Positions 8,935 through 17,164 are shown, numbered from the stretch's first letter. The stretch: DNA of 64,000 bases from Hamadaea sp013361475 (GCF_040654195.1 NZ_JBFAHM010000016.1:119336-183335); one strand, 5' to 3'. Numbers and translations are program-made. The notes: generated from the sequence alone by a model not told the origin.

Positions 8935-9057
8935 GGCTGTCACGGTAGGCAGCGCCCGCCGTGCTACAGAACGCGAGACAGGGGTGGGGTTAGCCTCACC
9001 CCCGCTGGGGAGGTCTACGCCATCGCGCCCCGGCCGCCCGATCTCTACCGTGGTCGC

Positions 9058-10191
9058 ATGCGCGCACTTCTGAGGGCTTGGCGGTCGGCCGTCCTCGTCG
9101 TCACCGGTCCCCCGATCGGCCTCGCCGGCTTCGCGGTGATCGCAGTGGCGGGCGCGTTCTGGCCTCGAGTCATCGGCCCGTTCGTCGCCGGGTGGCATCG
9201 GCGGCGCTATGCCGCTCTGCTCGGCATACGCCTGATTCCGCCGGCCCAGGGTCAAGGCGTACGCCGGCAGCTGGCGTTCGGTCTGCTCGCCGCGCCGTTG
9301 TCGCTGATCTCGGCGGCGGCCGTGATCGTGTGCTGGTCGGTGGCGATGCTCGGGGCGATCTGGCTCAGCTTCGGCTGGGTGGTGCCGCGCGATTCGACCG
9401 GCTGGCTGCAGTACTCCGATTCGGTGGTCACCACGATCGTGGCGGTCCTCGCCGGGCTGCTGCTGATCCTCGGATTCGTGGCGGCCGGCCAGTTCGCCCG
9501 GCTGGAACTCTTCCTCGCCCGGACGATGCTCCAGCCCAGCCGGGCCGAGACGCTCTCCGTACGCGTCGACGCGCTGGCCGAAAGCCGGGCGGAGGTCGTC
9601 GACGCCGCCGACGCCGAACGCCGCCGGATCGAGCGGGATCTGCACGATGGAGCACAGCAGCGGCTCGTGTCGCTGGCGATGAACCTCGGTCTGGCCCGAG
9701 CCACTCTGACCGACACCGATCCCCGGGCCGCCCAGGCGCTGGCCGACGCCCACGACGAGGCCAAGCTCGCATTGTCCGAGCTGCGGCAGCTCGTCCGCGG
9801 CCTGCATCCGGCGGTGCTGGACGATCGTGGGCTCGACGCTGCGCTGTCCGGGATCGCCGCGCGCTCCCCCATTCCCGTACGCCTGACCGTGGACGTGCCG
9901 GACCGTCCTTCCCGGACGATCGAGGCGGTGGCGTACTTCGTGGTGGCCGAGGCGTTGACCAACGTCGCCAAGCACGCCGGCGCGACGGCGATCACGGTCA
10001 CGATCCGCCGAACCGGTTCCAGGCTGGCGGTGGTGATCGCCGACGACGGCCGGGGCGGCGCCGACCCCGCCGATGGCAGCGGCCTACGCGGCCTGGCCCA
10101 GCGAGTCGGCTCGGTCGACGGCACCCTGCGTTTGAGCAGCCCGGCCGGCGGCCCGACGGTGATCGAGGTGGAGCTGCCGTGCGAGTCGTGA
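9058..10191 (+). CDS. Two-component sensor histidine kinase (HisKA_3 type, NarX/DesK-like)
   Basis: 377 aa. Hydrophobic membrane segments occupy about residues 10-35, 70-107 and 123-145, followed by a short linker and the HisKA_3 dimerisation domain ERRRIERDLHDGAQQRLVSL with phospho-acceptor His196. The HATPase domain has the N-box (AEALTNVAKHA) and G-boxes (DDGRGGADPADGSGLRGLAQR). It should phosphorylate the NarL/LuxR regulator whose GTG start overlaps its 3' end by 13 bp. ATG at 9058 has TACCGT 6 nt upstream and no Shine-Dalgarno (leaderless). The signal is unknown; the third operon gene encodes an adhesin-like DUF4097 protein, hinting at envelope sensing. Confidence 0.92.
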   Translation: MRALLRAWRSAVLVVTGPPIGLAGFAVIAVAGAFWPRVIGPFVAGWHRRRYAALLGIRLIPPAQGQGVRRQLAFGLLAAPLSLISAAAVIVCWSVAMLGAIWLSFGWVVPRDSTGWLQYSDSVVTTIVAVLAGLLLILGFVAAGQFARLELFLARTMLQPSRAETLSVRVDALAESRAEVVDAADAERRRIERDLHDGAQQRLVSLAMNLGLARATLTDTDPRAAQALADAHDEAKLALSELRQLVRGLHPAVLDDRGLDAALSGIAARSPIPVRLTVDVPDRPSRTIEAVAYFVVAEALTNVAKHAGATAITVTIRRTGSRLAVVIADDGRGGADPADGSGLRGLAQRVGSVDGTLRLSSPAGGPTVIEVELPCES

Positions 10192-10826
10192 TCGGTGAGG
10201 ATTCCGTGCTGCTGCGCGAAGGCCTCGTACGCCTGCTGACCGCGAGCGGCATAGAGGTCGCGGCGACCGCCGGGGACGCCGAGTCGTTCTTGAAGGCGGT
10301 GGGCGAGCACCGGCCCGACGTCGTCGTCCTCGACGTACGCATGCCGCCCTCGTTCACGGACGAGGGTCTGCGGGCGGCGTTGGTCCTTCGTCGGCAGTTC
10401 CCGGAGATCGCCGTCCTGGTGCTCTCCCAATACGTGGAGGAACGGTACGCCACGGAGCTGCTGTCCGGCCCGCCGAGCAAGGTCGGCTACCTGCTCAAGG
10501 ACCGGATCGCCGACGTCGCCGACTTCCTCGACGCGCTCCGCCGGGTCGCCGGGGGCGGCACCGCGCTCGATCCCGAGGTCGTCGCCCAACTCCTCGTACG
10601 CCGCCACCGCGACCCGATGGAACGGCTCACTCCCCGGGAACGGGAGGTGCTCGCCCTGATGGCCGAGGGCCGGTCGAACTCCGCGATCGCCGCCGCGCTG
10701 TTCGTCAGCGACAGCGCGATCGAGAAGCACGTCAACAGCATCTTCACCAAACTCGACCTGCAGCCGGCCGACGGCGACCACCGCCGAGTCCTCGCCGTTC
10801 TGCGCTTCCTGGAGGTTTCCCCGTGA
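10179..10826 (+). CDS. NarL/LuxR-family response regulator
   Basis: 215 aa. Receiver domain with acidic pocket (GEDSVLLREG), phospho-acceptor Asp52 (VVLDVRMPP) and conserved Lys107 (YLLKD), then a LuxR-type helix-turn-helix (LTPREREVLALMAEGRSNSA and the recognition segment VSDSAIEKHVNSIF). GTG start overlaps the kinase gene by 13 bp and the stop overlaps the next GTG by 4 bp (GTGA), so all three genes are co-translated. Expected to control its own operon; no binding site was identified. Confidence 0.93.
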   Translation: MRVVIGEDSVLLREGLVRLLTASGIEVAATAGDAESFLKAVGEHRPDVVVLDVRMPPSFTDEGLRAALVLRRQFPEIAVLVLSQYVEERYATELLSGPPSKVGYLLKDRIADVADFLDALRRVAGGGTALDPEVVAQLLVRRHRDPMERLTPREREVLALMAEGRSNSAIAAALFVSDSAIEKHVNSIFTKLDLQPADGDHRRVLAVLRFLEVSP

Positions 10827-11626
10827 CCACCGCACCAGAAACCGTTCGCCCGTCGCGTCGCTGGCTCGCGGTCGGCGGCCTCGTGACCGTCTTCGTCGTC
10901 CTCGTCGGCGCCGGGATCGCGTGGGCGGTCGTCGGCGGCACCGGCCTCAACCGGGTCGTCGAGAGCGCTCGCTACGACCGCGCCGTCTCCCGCATCGTCT
11001 TCGACGACGTCGAAGCGGGCGACGTCACCGTCCGCGCCAAGACCGGCGCGACCGGGGTCGGCGTACAGCGGACCTTGCACTGGACCACCCAGAGCCCGAC
11101 GATCCACGAAACCTGGGACGGCGACGTGCTCACCATCGATTTCGACTGCCCGCGCTGGGGTTTCGGGTCCGGCTGCGGCGTCGACTACATGCTCGAGGTG
11201 CCGCCCGCGGTCCAGCTGCAGATCCAGGTCAGCTCGGGCGACGTGCGCCTCGACGGGCTCACCGCCCCGGCCCGCGTCCGCACGAGCTCGGGCGACGTCC
11301 GCGTCTTCGGCATGCGGGCGGACCAGCTCGACGTCCAGGCCACGTCGGGCGACATCACGCTCGAAGACGCATCCATCGGTACGCTCACCGCCGCGACCAC
11401 CGCCGGTGACGTGCGAGCGGCGTACACGAAGCCGCCGACCTCCGTGGACATCACCGCCGTCTCCGGGGACGTCACCGTGACAGTGCCCCGCGACGCGACG
11501 GCGTACGAGGTGCGTCTGGAGAGCACCTCGGGCGACCTCGACACCGAGGTTCACTCGACATCGGGCGCGGCGGCGAAGATCCACGTGAAGACGGTCGCCG
11601 GGGACGTCCGCGTACGCCTCGCCTGA
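10823..11626 (+). CDS. DUF4097-family beta-strand repeat protein, membrane-anchored
   Basis: 267 aa with one N-terminal membrane segment (WLAVGGLVTVFVVLVGAGIA) and an extracytoplasmic right-handed beta-helix-like region in which SGDVR/SGDIT/AGDVR motifs recur about every 18-20 residues. DUF4097 proteins are often encoded with two-component systems and resemble adhesins; the exact role is not known. Third gene of the kinase-regulator operon, starting in the GTGA overlap. A 61-bp gap separates it from the next gene, which has its own promoter box. Confidence 0.85.
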   Translation: MTTAPETVRPSRRWLAVGGLVTVFVVLVGAGIAWAVVGGTGLNRVVESARYDRAVSRIVFDDVEAGDVTVRAKTGATGVGVQRTLHWTTQSPTIHETWDGDVLTIDFDCPRWGFGSGCGVDYMLEVPPAVQLQIQVSSGDVRLDGLTAPARVRTSSGDVRVFGMRADQLDVQATSGDITLEDASIGTLTAATTAGDVRAAYTKPPTSVDITAVSGDVTVTVPRDATAYEVRLESTSGDLDTEVHSTSGAAAKIHVKTVAGDVRVRLA

Positions 11627-11687
11627 CACCCGGCCGCGCCGGTCCGCCTTCACAGGTTCTTGATCGTCATCGGGCTATCGTCTTCGC

Positions 11688-12431
11688 GTGAGGCTTCGTA
11701 CCACCGTCACCGCACTGATACTCGCCGTCATCGCCGCCGCTGCCGCCATCCTCCTCACTCGGCCGGCAGCGGCGCCCGCGCCGGTCAGCGCGCCCTCCTC
11801 GGCGCACCCGACGCCGCCCCTCGCCCCGATCCGCCATTCCACCGAACCGCACCGCCCGGCGCCCATCCCCGCCAGTGGCAGCGGCACGTTCACGATCGAC
11901 GCGTCGGCCGGGCCGCTGCTCGGCGACGCGGGGCGACTTCGCCGCTTCCACGTCGCCGTCGAGACCACCGTCGCCGACGGGCTGGGCGACTTCAGCCGCA
12001 CCATCGACGAGACGCTGGGCGACCGGCGCAGCTGGATCGGCGACCACGAGCACCGTTTCCAGCGCGTACCCGGTGCCGCTCCGGCCGACTTCACGATCTA
12101 CCTCGCGACCCGGGAAACCGCGTACCGGCTGTGCCGGGCGGGCGGCGTGAACATCCGCGTCGGCGGCGTTCCCTACACATCCTGCCGTCGCAGCGGAGCC
12201 GTCGTCATCAACTACGACCGCTGGCGGCTCGCCGTCCCCGACTACACCTCGGCCGGTACGCCGCTCGCCGTCTATCGGGCGTACGTCATCAACCACGAGG
12301 TGGGCCACGAACTCGGGCACGGCCACCTGCCCTGCCCTGGCGCCGGCCGCCCCGCGCCGGTCATGCAGACCCAGACGCTGGGCCTTCGTGGCTGTCTCGC
12401 CAATCCCTGGCCCCATCCGACGACCAGATAG
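11688..12431 (+). CDS. DUF3152 secreted/lipid-free exported protein with HExxH-type zinc motif
   Basis: 247 aa. An N-terminal hydrophobic segment (8-23) is followed by a Pro/Ala-rich stalk and the DUF3152 domain, with GSGTFTID near its start and the extended zinc-binding motif NHEVGHELGHGH near the C-terminus. The motif suggests an exported metalloprotease, but activity of DUF3152 proteins is not established to my knowledge. GTG start at 11688 has TATCGT 6 nt upstream and no Shine-Dalgarno, fitting a leaderless mRNA. A 62-bp palindrome follows 10 bp after the stop. Confidence 0.85.
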   Translation: MRLRTTVTALILAVIAAAAAILLTRPAAAPAPVSAPSSAHPTPPLAPIRHSTEPHRPAPIPASGSGTFTIDASAGPLLGDAGRLRRFHVAVETTVADGLGDFSRTIDETLGDRRSWIGDHEHRFQRVPGAAPADFTIYLATRETAYRLCRAGGVNIRVGGVPYTSCRRSGAVVINYDRWRLAVPDYTSAGTPLAVYRAYVINHEVGHELGHGHLPCPGAGRPAPVMQTQTLGLRGCLANPWPHPTTR

Positions 12432-12441
12432 GACGGATCGC

Positions 12442-12503
12442 GATCCACATCCCGAAACGTGTCGGTTCCGGGCACGATTTCGACACGCGCCGGGATGTGG
12501 ATC
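12442..12503. repeat. Intergenic palindrome, 23-bp arms
   Basis: Arms 12442-12464 and 12481-12503 match at 20 of 23 positions around a 16-nt loop; outer part GATCCACATCCCG is perfectly mirrored. It separates two plus-strand genes and ends about 9 bp before the TAGAGT box of the SUFU gene. Likely a terminator for the DUF3152 gene. Confidence 0.65.
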
Positions 12504-12525
12504 ATCACGGGTAGAGTGGCCGCTC

Positions 12526-13554
12526 ATGACCGACACCGACCTCTCGCCGGGCTGGGACGCGATCGACGCCGCGCTGGCGCCGCTCTACCCGGAGATCGAG
12601 CCGCTGCACTACGGGACCCTGCTCAAGTGGTCGCTGGGCGGTGACGATCCGCTCGACGGGGTCAGCGTCTACCGCCGCGAGGACCACTGGCATTTCGTGA
12701 CCTACGGGATGTCGGAGCTGTACGCCAAGGAGTCCGACGATCCGGCCGTCTCCGGCTGGGGCTTCGAGTTCACGTTCCGCCTGGCTCGGGCGGCCGACGA
12801 GGACGAGCCGCCGATGTGGGCGCTGAACTTCCTGCAGAACCTGGCCCGATACGTCTTCACGACGGGCAACGTCTTCGAGCCCGGTCACCACATCAATCTG
12901 AACGGGCCGATCGCCGTCGACCGGCCGGCGACGCTGATCCGGGCGGCGACCTTCGCCGACGATCGGGAGCTCGGCGTCATCGACACTCCACATGGGACGG
13001 TGCGGTTTCTGCAGATCGTCGGGATCACCCTCGACGAGTACGCCGCCGTCGAGCTGTGGGACGCCGCCCGGCTGCTGAGCGTGCTTTCGGCGTATCTTCC
13101 GAATCTCGTGACGGACCTGAGCCGCGCGAGCCTGACCGATGACGCGCAGGTCGCCGCCGCGATCGAGGAAGGTGTACGCCGAGACGGGTCGTCGACGGGC
13201 GGGATCTTCACCGACGTCGTGGCGTGGCGGCACGAGGGTGACGTGACCGTCGTCCGGCTGGGCGCGAACGCCGCGCCGCGGATCGCCCGGCTGGTGGCGG
13301 CGAGGGTGAGTCATGGGCGTGGGCTGCTCGTGCAGTCGGCGGAGAGCGCCGTGGGGTTCCGGGCCGCCGACGCCTTCCGGGCTCAGGAGAACGACGGCGT
13401 GCTGGAGGTCTTCCTCTCGCCGGGCGAAGCGGCGGAGTTCGCCCGGATCGCTCAGCCGAAGGCCGGGCGGTATCAGCTCGGGCGACTGCTCGTGGAGATC
13501 GAGAAGTCGTTCATCCGCAACCCCGAGGGCGAGGTCGTCGAGGAGATCGGCTGA
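12526..13554 (+). CDS. Suppressor-of-fused (SUFU) domain protein
   Basis: 342 aa, cytoplasmic. The first about 190 residues match the bacterial SUFU fold: HYGTLLKWSLGGDDPLDGVSVYRREDHWHFVTYGMSELY-type core, GWGFEFTFRLAR, the WALNFLQNLARYVFTTGNVF segment and GITLDEYAAVELWDA. The C-terminal part (about 210-342) is an extra alpha/beta region of unknown role. Bacterial SUFU proteins are frequently immunity proteins of polymorphic toxin systems or of unknown function; no toxin gene is adjacent here. TAGAGT lies 8 nt before the ATG, supporting a leaderless start. Confidence 0.85.
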   Translation: MTDTDLSPGWDAIDAALAPLYPEIEPLHYGTLLKWSLGGDDPLDGVSVYRREDHWHFVTYGMSELYAKESDDPAVSGWGFEFTFRLARAADEDEPPMWALNFLQNLARYVFTTGNVFEPGHHINLNGPIAVDRPATLIRAATFADDRELGVIDTPHGTVRFLQIVGITLDEYAAVELWDAARLLSVLSAYLPNLVTDLSRASLTDDAQVAAAIEEGVRRDGSSTGGIFTDVVAWRHEGDVTVVRLGANAAPRIARLVAARVSHGRGLLVQSAESAVGFRAADAFRAQENDGVLEVFLSPGEAAEFARIAQPKAGRYQLGRLLVEIEKSFIRNPEGEVVEEIG

Positions 13555-14166
13555 TCAGCGACGACGCAGGACGAGCCAGGTGAACGGCTGGACCGAGTCC
13601 CACGGCGTGTGGTGCTCCTCGCGCGCGGACTCGATCGGCTCGAAGCCGGGGAACTGCGCCGCGAGCTGGTCGGCGTCGTAGCGGGCGACCGGCAGGCCGG
13701 AACACGACTGCGGCCCGTCGGCCGCGAACGTGCCGATGACGACGTGACCACCGGGGGCGAGGCCCGCGGCCAGCACGCGCCGGTAACGGTCACGATCGGC
13801 CGGGTCGGTGAGGAAGTGGAAGACCGCGCGGTCGTGCCAGAGGTCGTAGCGCGGCTCGGGGTTCCAGGCCAGCACGTCCCGCACCAGCCAGGTGACCGCG
13901 CCGGCTCGCTCGCCCAGACGGGTACGCGCAGCGGAGAGCGCGCTGTCGGCGATGTCGAGGACGGTGACGTCGCCGATCCCCGCGTCGAGCAGCCGATCGG
14001 CGAGGACGGACGCGCCGCCGCCGACGTCGAGGACCCGGCTGGCCGGGCTCAGCCCGGCAGCCGTCAGCAGACGGAGCGAGACGGCCGGATCGGTCTGGTA
14101 CCAGCTGACCTCGTCGACGCCCTTGGTGTCGTAGGTCCGCCGCCAGTGCTGTGCGGTGTCCATCAT
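13555..14166 (-). CDS. Class I SAM-dependent methyltransferase (UbiE/TehB-like)
   Basis: 203 aa. Motif I is RVLDVGGGASVLADRLL (about 44-60), followed by VTVLDIADSALSAAR, and a later RAVFHFLTDPADRDRYRR that is typical of a clade of small actinobacterial and proteobacterial methyltransferases annotated near thiopurine/tellurite-type enzymes. Start at 14166 or the adjacent ATG at 14163. It converges with the SUFU gene with no gap. The CsoR-like palindrome at 14196-14212 lies 30 bp upstream of its start as well as upstream of the divergent DUF4396 gene, so both could be co-regulated by metal. Confidence 0.88.
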   Translation of the reverse strand: MMDTAQHWRRTYDTKGVDEVSWYQTDPAVSLRLLTAAGLSPASRVLDVGGGASVLADRLLDAGIGDVTVLDIADSALSAARTRLGERAGAVTWLVRDVLAWNPEPRYDLWHDRAVFHFLTDPADRDRYRRVLAAGLAPGGHVVIGTFAADGPQSCSGLPVARYDADQLAAQFPGFEPIESAREEHHTPWDSVQPFTWLVLRRR

Positions 14167-14195
14167 CCCAGGGTGGCGGTCGCCACACTGGCCAC

Positions 14196-14212
14196 ATACC
14201 CCCCGGGGGTAT
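14196..14212 (+). promoter_or_regulatory. CsoR-type operator
   Basis: ATACCCCCCGGGGGTAT is a perfect palindrome around one central base and has the C-run/G-run form known for copper-sensing CsoR-family repressors. It lies 32 bp before the ATG of a His-rich membrane protein gene. Binding of copper or another metal repressor is inferred. Confidence 0.7.
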
Positions 14213-14243
14213 AAGCTCCCTCCTGAACACAGGGAGGAACACC

Positions 14244-14849
14244 ATGGACCACAGCAGTCACGAGCACCACGCTGTTCAGGAGCACACCGGTCACGAGCCC
14301 GCCGCTCAGGAGCACGCCGGTCACGAGCACCACCAGATGGATCACAGCGCCCACGGCATGCATGACGCGCAGAGCGGGCACGGGATGCACGGGATGCACG
14401 GTGGATCCGGCGGGCGGGTGCCCTGGTCGATGGCGATCCAGGCGACGCTGCACTGCTTGCTCGGCTGCGCCATCGGCGAGGTGCTGGGCATGATCCTCGG
14501 TACGGCGCTGGGCCTGCACAACGCGGCGACCGTGGCGCTCTCGGTGGCCCTGGCCTTCGTCTTCGGGTACGCCTTGACGATGCGCGGCGTACTGCGGGCC
14601 GGGGTCGACTGGCGTACGGCGCTGAAGGTCGCGTTGGCGGCCGACACGGTGTCGATCGCCGTCATGGAGATCCTCGACAACACCGTGATGGTGACCGTGC
14701 CGGGTGCGATGGACGCCGGCCTGACCAGTGCGCTGTTCTGGGGTGCGCTCGCGTTCTCGCTGCTGGTGGCGTTCCTCGTGACCACGCCGGTGAACCGCTG
14801 GCTGATCTCGCGGGGCAAGGGGCACGCGGTGGTGCACCAGTACCATTGA
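14244..14849 (+). CDS. His-rich DUF4396 membrane protein (probable copper-linked)
   Basis: 201 aa. The first about 55 residues are packed with His and Met (HEHH, HTGH, HGMHGMHGG), a pattern seen in copper-binding tails. The rest is the DUF4396 domain with four hydrophobic segments, including LHCLLGCAIGEVLGMILG and the conserved DTVSIAVMEILDNTVM region. DUF4396 function is unknown. A strong Shine-Dalgarno AGGGAGGA (14231-14238) places the ATG at 14244, and a CsoR-type operator sits just upstream, supporting a role in copper handling. The next gene starts 5 bp after its stop and may be coupled. Confidence 0.85.
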   Translation: MDHSSHEHHAVQEHTGHEPAAQEHAGHEHHQMDHSAHGMHDAQSGHGMHGMHGGSGGRVPWSMAIQATLHCLLGCAIGEVLGMILGTALGLHNAATVALSVALAFVFGYALTMRGVLRAGVDWRTALKVALAADTVSIAVMEILDNTVMVTVPGAMDAGLTSALFWGALAFSLLVAFLVTTPVNRWLISRGKGHAVVHQYH

Positions 14850-14854
14850 CGATC

Positions 14855-15427
14855 ATGGGCGATCGAGTGGACGGTGAACGCGTGGACGTCATCGACTCGG
14901 AACGGCCGCCATCCCGGAGACGACTCGGGGTGACGGCCGTCGTCGCCGTGCTCGCCTTCGCCGCCGGGATCGGACTCGGCTACCAGCTCCACAATCGAAC
15001 GGGGAAGACGACACAGCCACAGCCGTCCGCCGAGCCGGCCGGCTCGCTGGAGACGACGGGCGCTCGCTGCTCGGCACAGAACGGGAACCGGCTGCAGGTC
15101 GGCGTACAGGTGCGGAATCCGGGCGGCGAGGCGGTGTTCCAAGGACTTCAGGTCGATCTGCCGCTGGGCGGGCTACGCCAGGTCGGCGCCACCTGGGGCA
15201 CGTGCGGGCAGCTTTCGGCCCCCGACGCCGCCGTCGAACTTCGGGTCGCGCCGGGCGCCACCGTCTGGCTGTCGACCACCTTCGACGTGCTCGACGAGTG
15301 CCCGGCACCGTATCCGGTTCGGTTCACGGTGGCGTACCTGGACGGCGCGGGCGTCGCCAAGCAGGACCTCGCCGGCGGGTTCGGCGATCTCGGCGACGTC
15401 CCCTACAGCGGCTGCCCGTCAAGGTGA
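14855..15427 (+). CDS. Hypothetical membrane-anchored extracytoplasmic protein
   Basis: 190 aa. A short basic cytoplasmic head, one membrane segment (about 24-45, VTAVVAVLAFAAGIGLGYQL), then a beta-rich outer domain with four Cys residues (GARC, GTCG, DECP, SGCP) likely to form two disulfides. The fold resembles an immunoglobulin-like or CARDB-like sandwich (NRLQVGVQVRNPGGEAVFQGLQVDLP), but no family was recognised. The start is chosen at ATG 14855, 5 bp after the DUF4396 stop. A strong terminator follows. Possibly part of the same metal-responsive operon. Confidence 0.7.
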   Translation: MGDRVDGERVDVIDSERPPSRRRLGVTAVVAVLAFAAGIGLGYQLHNRTGKTTQPQPSAEPAGSLETTGARCSAQNGNRLQVGVQVRNPGGEAVFQGLQVDLPLGGLRQVGATWGTCGQLSAPDAAVELRVAPGATVWLSTTFDVLDECPAPYPVRFTVAYLDGAGVAKQDLAGGFGDLGDVPYSGCPSR

Positions 15428-15436
15428 CGGCAGAGG

Positions 15437-15467
15437 GCCGGCCCCGGCGGTGCGGGCCGGGGCCGGC
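15437..15467. terminator. Bidirectional terminator between convergent genes
   Basis: Perfect 12-bp stem, arms GCCGGCCCCGGC and GCCGGGGCCGGC, with a 7-nt loop, between the convergent genes ending at 15427 and 15491. Confidence 0.75.
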
Positions 15468-15490
15468 GTTCGAGCGAGGGGTGGTTCACC

Positions 15491-16423
15491 TCAGGCGCGG
15501 TACGCGTTCCAGGCGTTCAGCATGCGGGTCGCCTGCCCGGCCGTGAACTCGTACATGCACGAATCGTAGGTGTAATCCATGAAGTTGTGGATCGGGTCGA
15601 CGCCCGACTGCGAGCAGGTGTCCCGTCCGGTCGGGCAGGCGTAGGCCGCCGACTTCTCGCGTGGGGTGTCCGAGACGCTGTCCCCGGTCGTGCTGCAACC
15701 GCCCTGGAACGTGTGGTACAGGTTCAGCCAGTGGCCGATCTCGTGCGTCGCGGTGTCGCCGAGGTTGTAGTTGGTCGCGTTGCCGCCCGGCAGCGACTGG
15801 TCGAGGATGACCACGCCGTCGTAGGTGCCGATGCTGCCCGTCGGGAAGGTCGCCCAGCCCAGCAGGTCGTCGGAGAGGGCTCCGGTGTAGATGTTGAGCG
15901 TACCGTCGCCGCCGGTCCGCAGCGCGGCCTTCATCGCGCTCTCGGTGGACGATCCGTACACGATCGGGTACCAGGACGCGTTGGTCCGGCGGTCGATCGA
16001 CTGCAGCGAGAACTGGAACGACGTGTTCGCGGCGTACGCGGCGTTGAGGACGGCGATCTGGTTGGTGATCCAGCTGTCCGGGATGTTGCCGTTGGCCTGG
16101 GTGCCGTCTTCGCTGATCACGTGGAACACCACGGGGATCGTGATGACGGCCTGGAGGCCGGCGTCGGCCGTCGCGCGGCGGGCCGACACGCGGGCGGCGA
16201 AGTCCTTCTCGCGCTCGGCCACCTGGGCCGCGGTCAGGTCGTTCGGGTCGTGGCGAGCCGCGGAACCGTTGCGGGACCGCGCGTCGGCGGTGCCGGCAGC
16301 CGCCGGGTCGTAGCAGCTGGCGCCGGGTGCGGCCGCCACGAGGGCCGCGGGCGCGCCGGTCAGCACGGCCGCGGCGGCCATCGCGGTGAGCCCGGCCGCA
16401 CTGATCATTCGCCGGATGTGCAT
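15491..16423 (-). CDS. Secreted zinc metalloprotease, M43 (pappalysin-like) family
   Basis: 310 aa. Signal peptide of about 32 residues, then a short propeptide (to about 90) and a catalytic domain with the extended motif HEIGHWLNLYH (zinc ligands His227, His231, His237; Glu228 catalytic) and the Met-turn NFMDYTYDSCM. Cys residues in the C-terminal half fit disulfides of a secreted enzyme. M43 cytophagalysin/ulilysin-type enzymes digest extracellular proteins. A Shine-Dalgarno (GGAGG on the minus strand) precedes the ATG at 16423. A palindrome at 16521-16538 in an unusually AT-rich stretch marks its promoter. Confidence 0.92.
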   Translation of the reverse strand: MHIRRMISAAGLTAMAAAAVLTGAPAALVAAAPGASCYDPAAAGTADARSRNGSAARHDPNDLTAAQVAEREKDFAARVSARRATADAGLQAVITIPVVFHVISEDGTQANGNIPDSWITNQIAVLNAAYAANTSFQFSLQSIDRRTNASWYPIVYGSSTESAMKAALRTGGDGTLNIYTGALSDDLLGWATFPTGSIGTYDGVVILDQSLPGGNATNYNLGDTATHEIGHWLNLYHTFQGGCSTTGDSVSDTPREKSAAYACPTGRDTCSQSGVDPIHNFMDYTYDSCMYEFTAGQATRMLNAWNAYRA

Positions 16424-16520
16424 GCCTTACCTCTTCCTCCCCTGTGGCTCCGCGGGGTGAGCGGAGCCACGTCCATCGATGAGGAGGAGCGTAAGACGAA
16501 AGTTGACACATTGAAATATC

Positions 16521-16538
16521 AGACACTGTTAAGTGTCT
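16521..16538 (-). promoter_or_regulatory. Palindrome upstream of M43 protease
   Basis: AGACACT, GTTA, AGTGTCT: perfect 7-bp arms about 98 bp before the protease ATG, in an AT-rich island (16496-16545) unlike the surroundings. Likely operator or activator site. Confidence 0.5.
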
Positions 16539-16572
16539 ATTGCGGCTGGCTGGGAACGGGCCGGGAACCCAC

Positions 16573-16842
16573 TCAGACGGTCGGGGCCGCCGGCGGGACC
16601 GGGCCGGCCGGAGTGACGGTGACCGTCGCGGTCTGCTCCGACGGCATCAGGATCCACAGGATCGGGTAGATCAGGATCTGGCTGCCCGGGATGACGAGCA
16701 GGATCAGGACGAACAGCAGCCGCGCGGGCCACGGGTCGAGGCCGAAACGGCGGCCGAGGCCGGCACAGACGCCGCCGAGCAGGCGACCCTGGCGTGGGCG
16801 AACGAGTCCCTCCTGGCGCATGGACGCGTGGACGGTCTCCAT
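16573..16842 (-). CDS. PspC domain membrane protein
   Basis: 89 aa. The PspC signature is clear: LVRPRQGRLLGGVCAGLGRRFGLDPWPARLLFVLILL, followed by the hydrophobic segment to about residue 68 (PGSQILIYPILWILMP) and a short polar tail. PspC proteins sit in the inner membrane; in actinobacteria single-domain copies are common and their role (envelope stress signalling) is only partly known. A purine-rich Shine-Dalgarno (AAGGGGG) supports the ATG at 16842. A perfect 9-bp inverted repeat lies 122 bp upstream. Confidence 0.88.
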   Translation of the reverse strand: METVHASMRQEGLVRPRQGRLLGGVCAGLGRRFGLDPWPARLLFVLILLVIPGSQILIYPILWILMPSEQTATVTVTPAGPVPPAAPTV

Positions 16843-16963
16843 GGTGATCCCCCTTGTCTTCGTGGTATCACCAGCATCTCGCCCGGCGGCGCGGCGGACA
16901 TCGGGGCTCGCCCCTGGTCAGGCCCCGATTCGCGACATCAGGGTTGGCCCGGAGGACATCCGC

Positions 16964-16985
16964 CAGATGACAATCCTGTCATCTG
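16964..16985 (-). promoter_or_regulatory. Perfect inverted repeat CAGATGACA / TGTCATCTG
   Basis: 9-bp perfect arms around ATCC, upstream of the PspC gene and between the two divergent promoters. The size and form fit a NarL/LuxR-type or other dimeric regulator; no cognate protein is adjacent. Confidence 0.5.
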
Positions 16986-17051
16986 CTCGACGTCGGCCCA
17001 GCGGTACGCCGATGTCGGTCGGCGATTGATCGAAAGTTACTGACCACCCTC

Positions 17052-17085
17052 TTGACGCCGCATCAGATTCATTGATAGGAATCTG
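17052..17085 (+). promoter_or_regulatory. M4 protease promoter with overlapping inverted repeat
   Basis: TTGACG (17052-17057) and TAGGAA (17076-17081) are spaced 18 bp and could be -35 and -10. CAGATTC (17064-17070) and GAATCTG (17079-17085) form a perfect inverted repeat over the -10 region, as an operator would. Confidence 0.45.
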
Positions 17086-17164
17086 CCATTTGTTGGCGAT
17101 CGGTGGACAGGACATCGGCCGAACGGATGTCTACCCCCACCCCGACGCTTTCGAGAGGGAATCC

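Larger units (their letters stand above)
16843..17164. other. 322-bp divergent intergenic region
   Basis: No gene seen. It holds the upstream regions of the PspC gene (minus) and the M4 protease gene (plus), a GC-rich inverted repeat (ATCGGGGC at 16900, GCCCCGAT at 16922) and the two palindromes listed separately. Confidence 0.6.

Noticed and set aside
12526..13554. SUFU protein as immunity gene for a local toxin
   Set aside because: No toxin gene is adjacent; the only toxin-like protein is 50 kb away.
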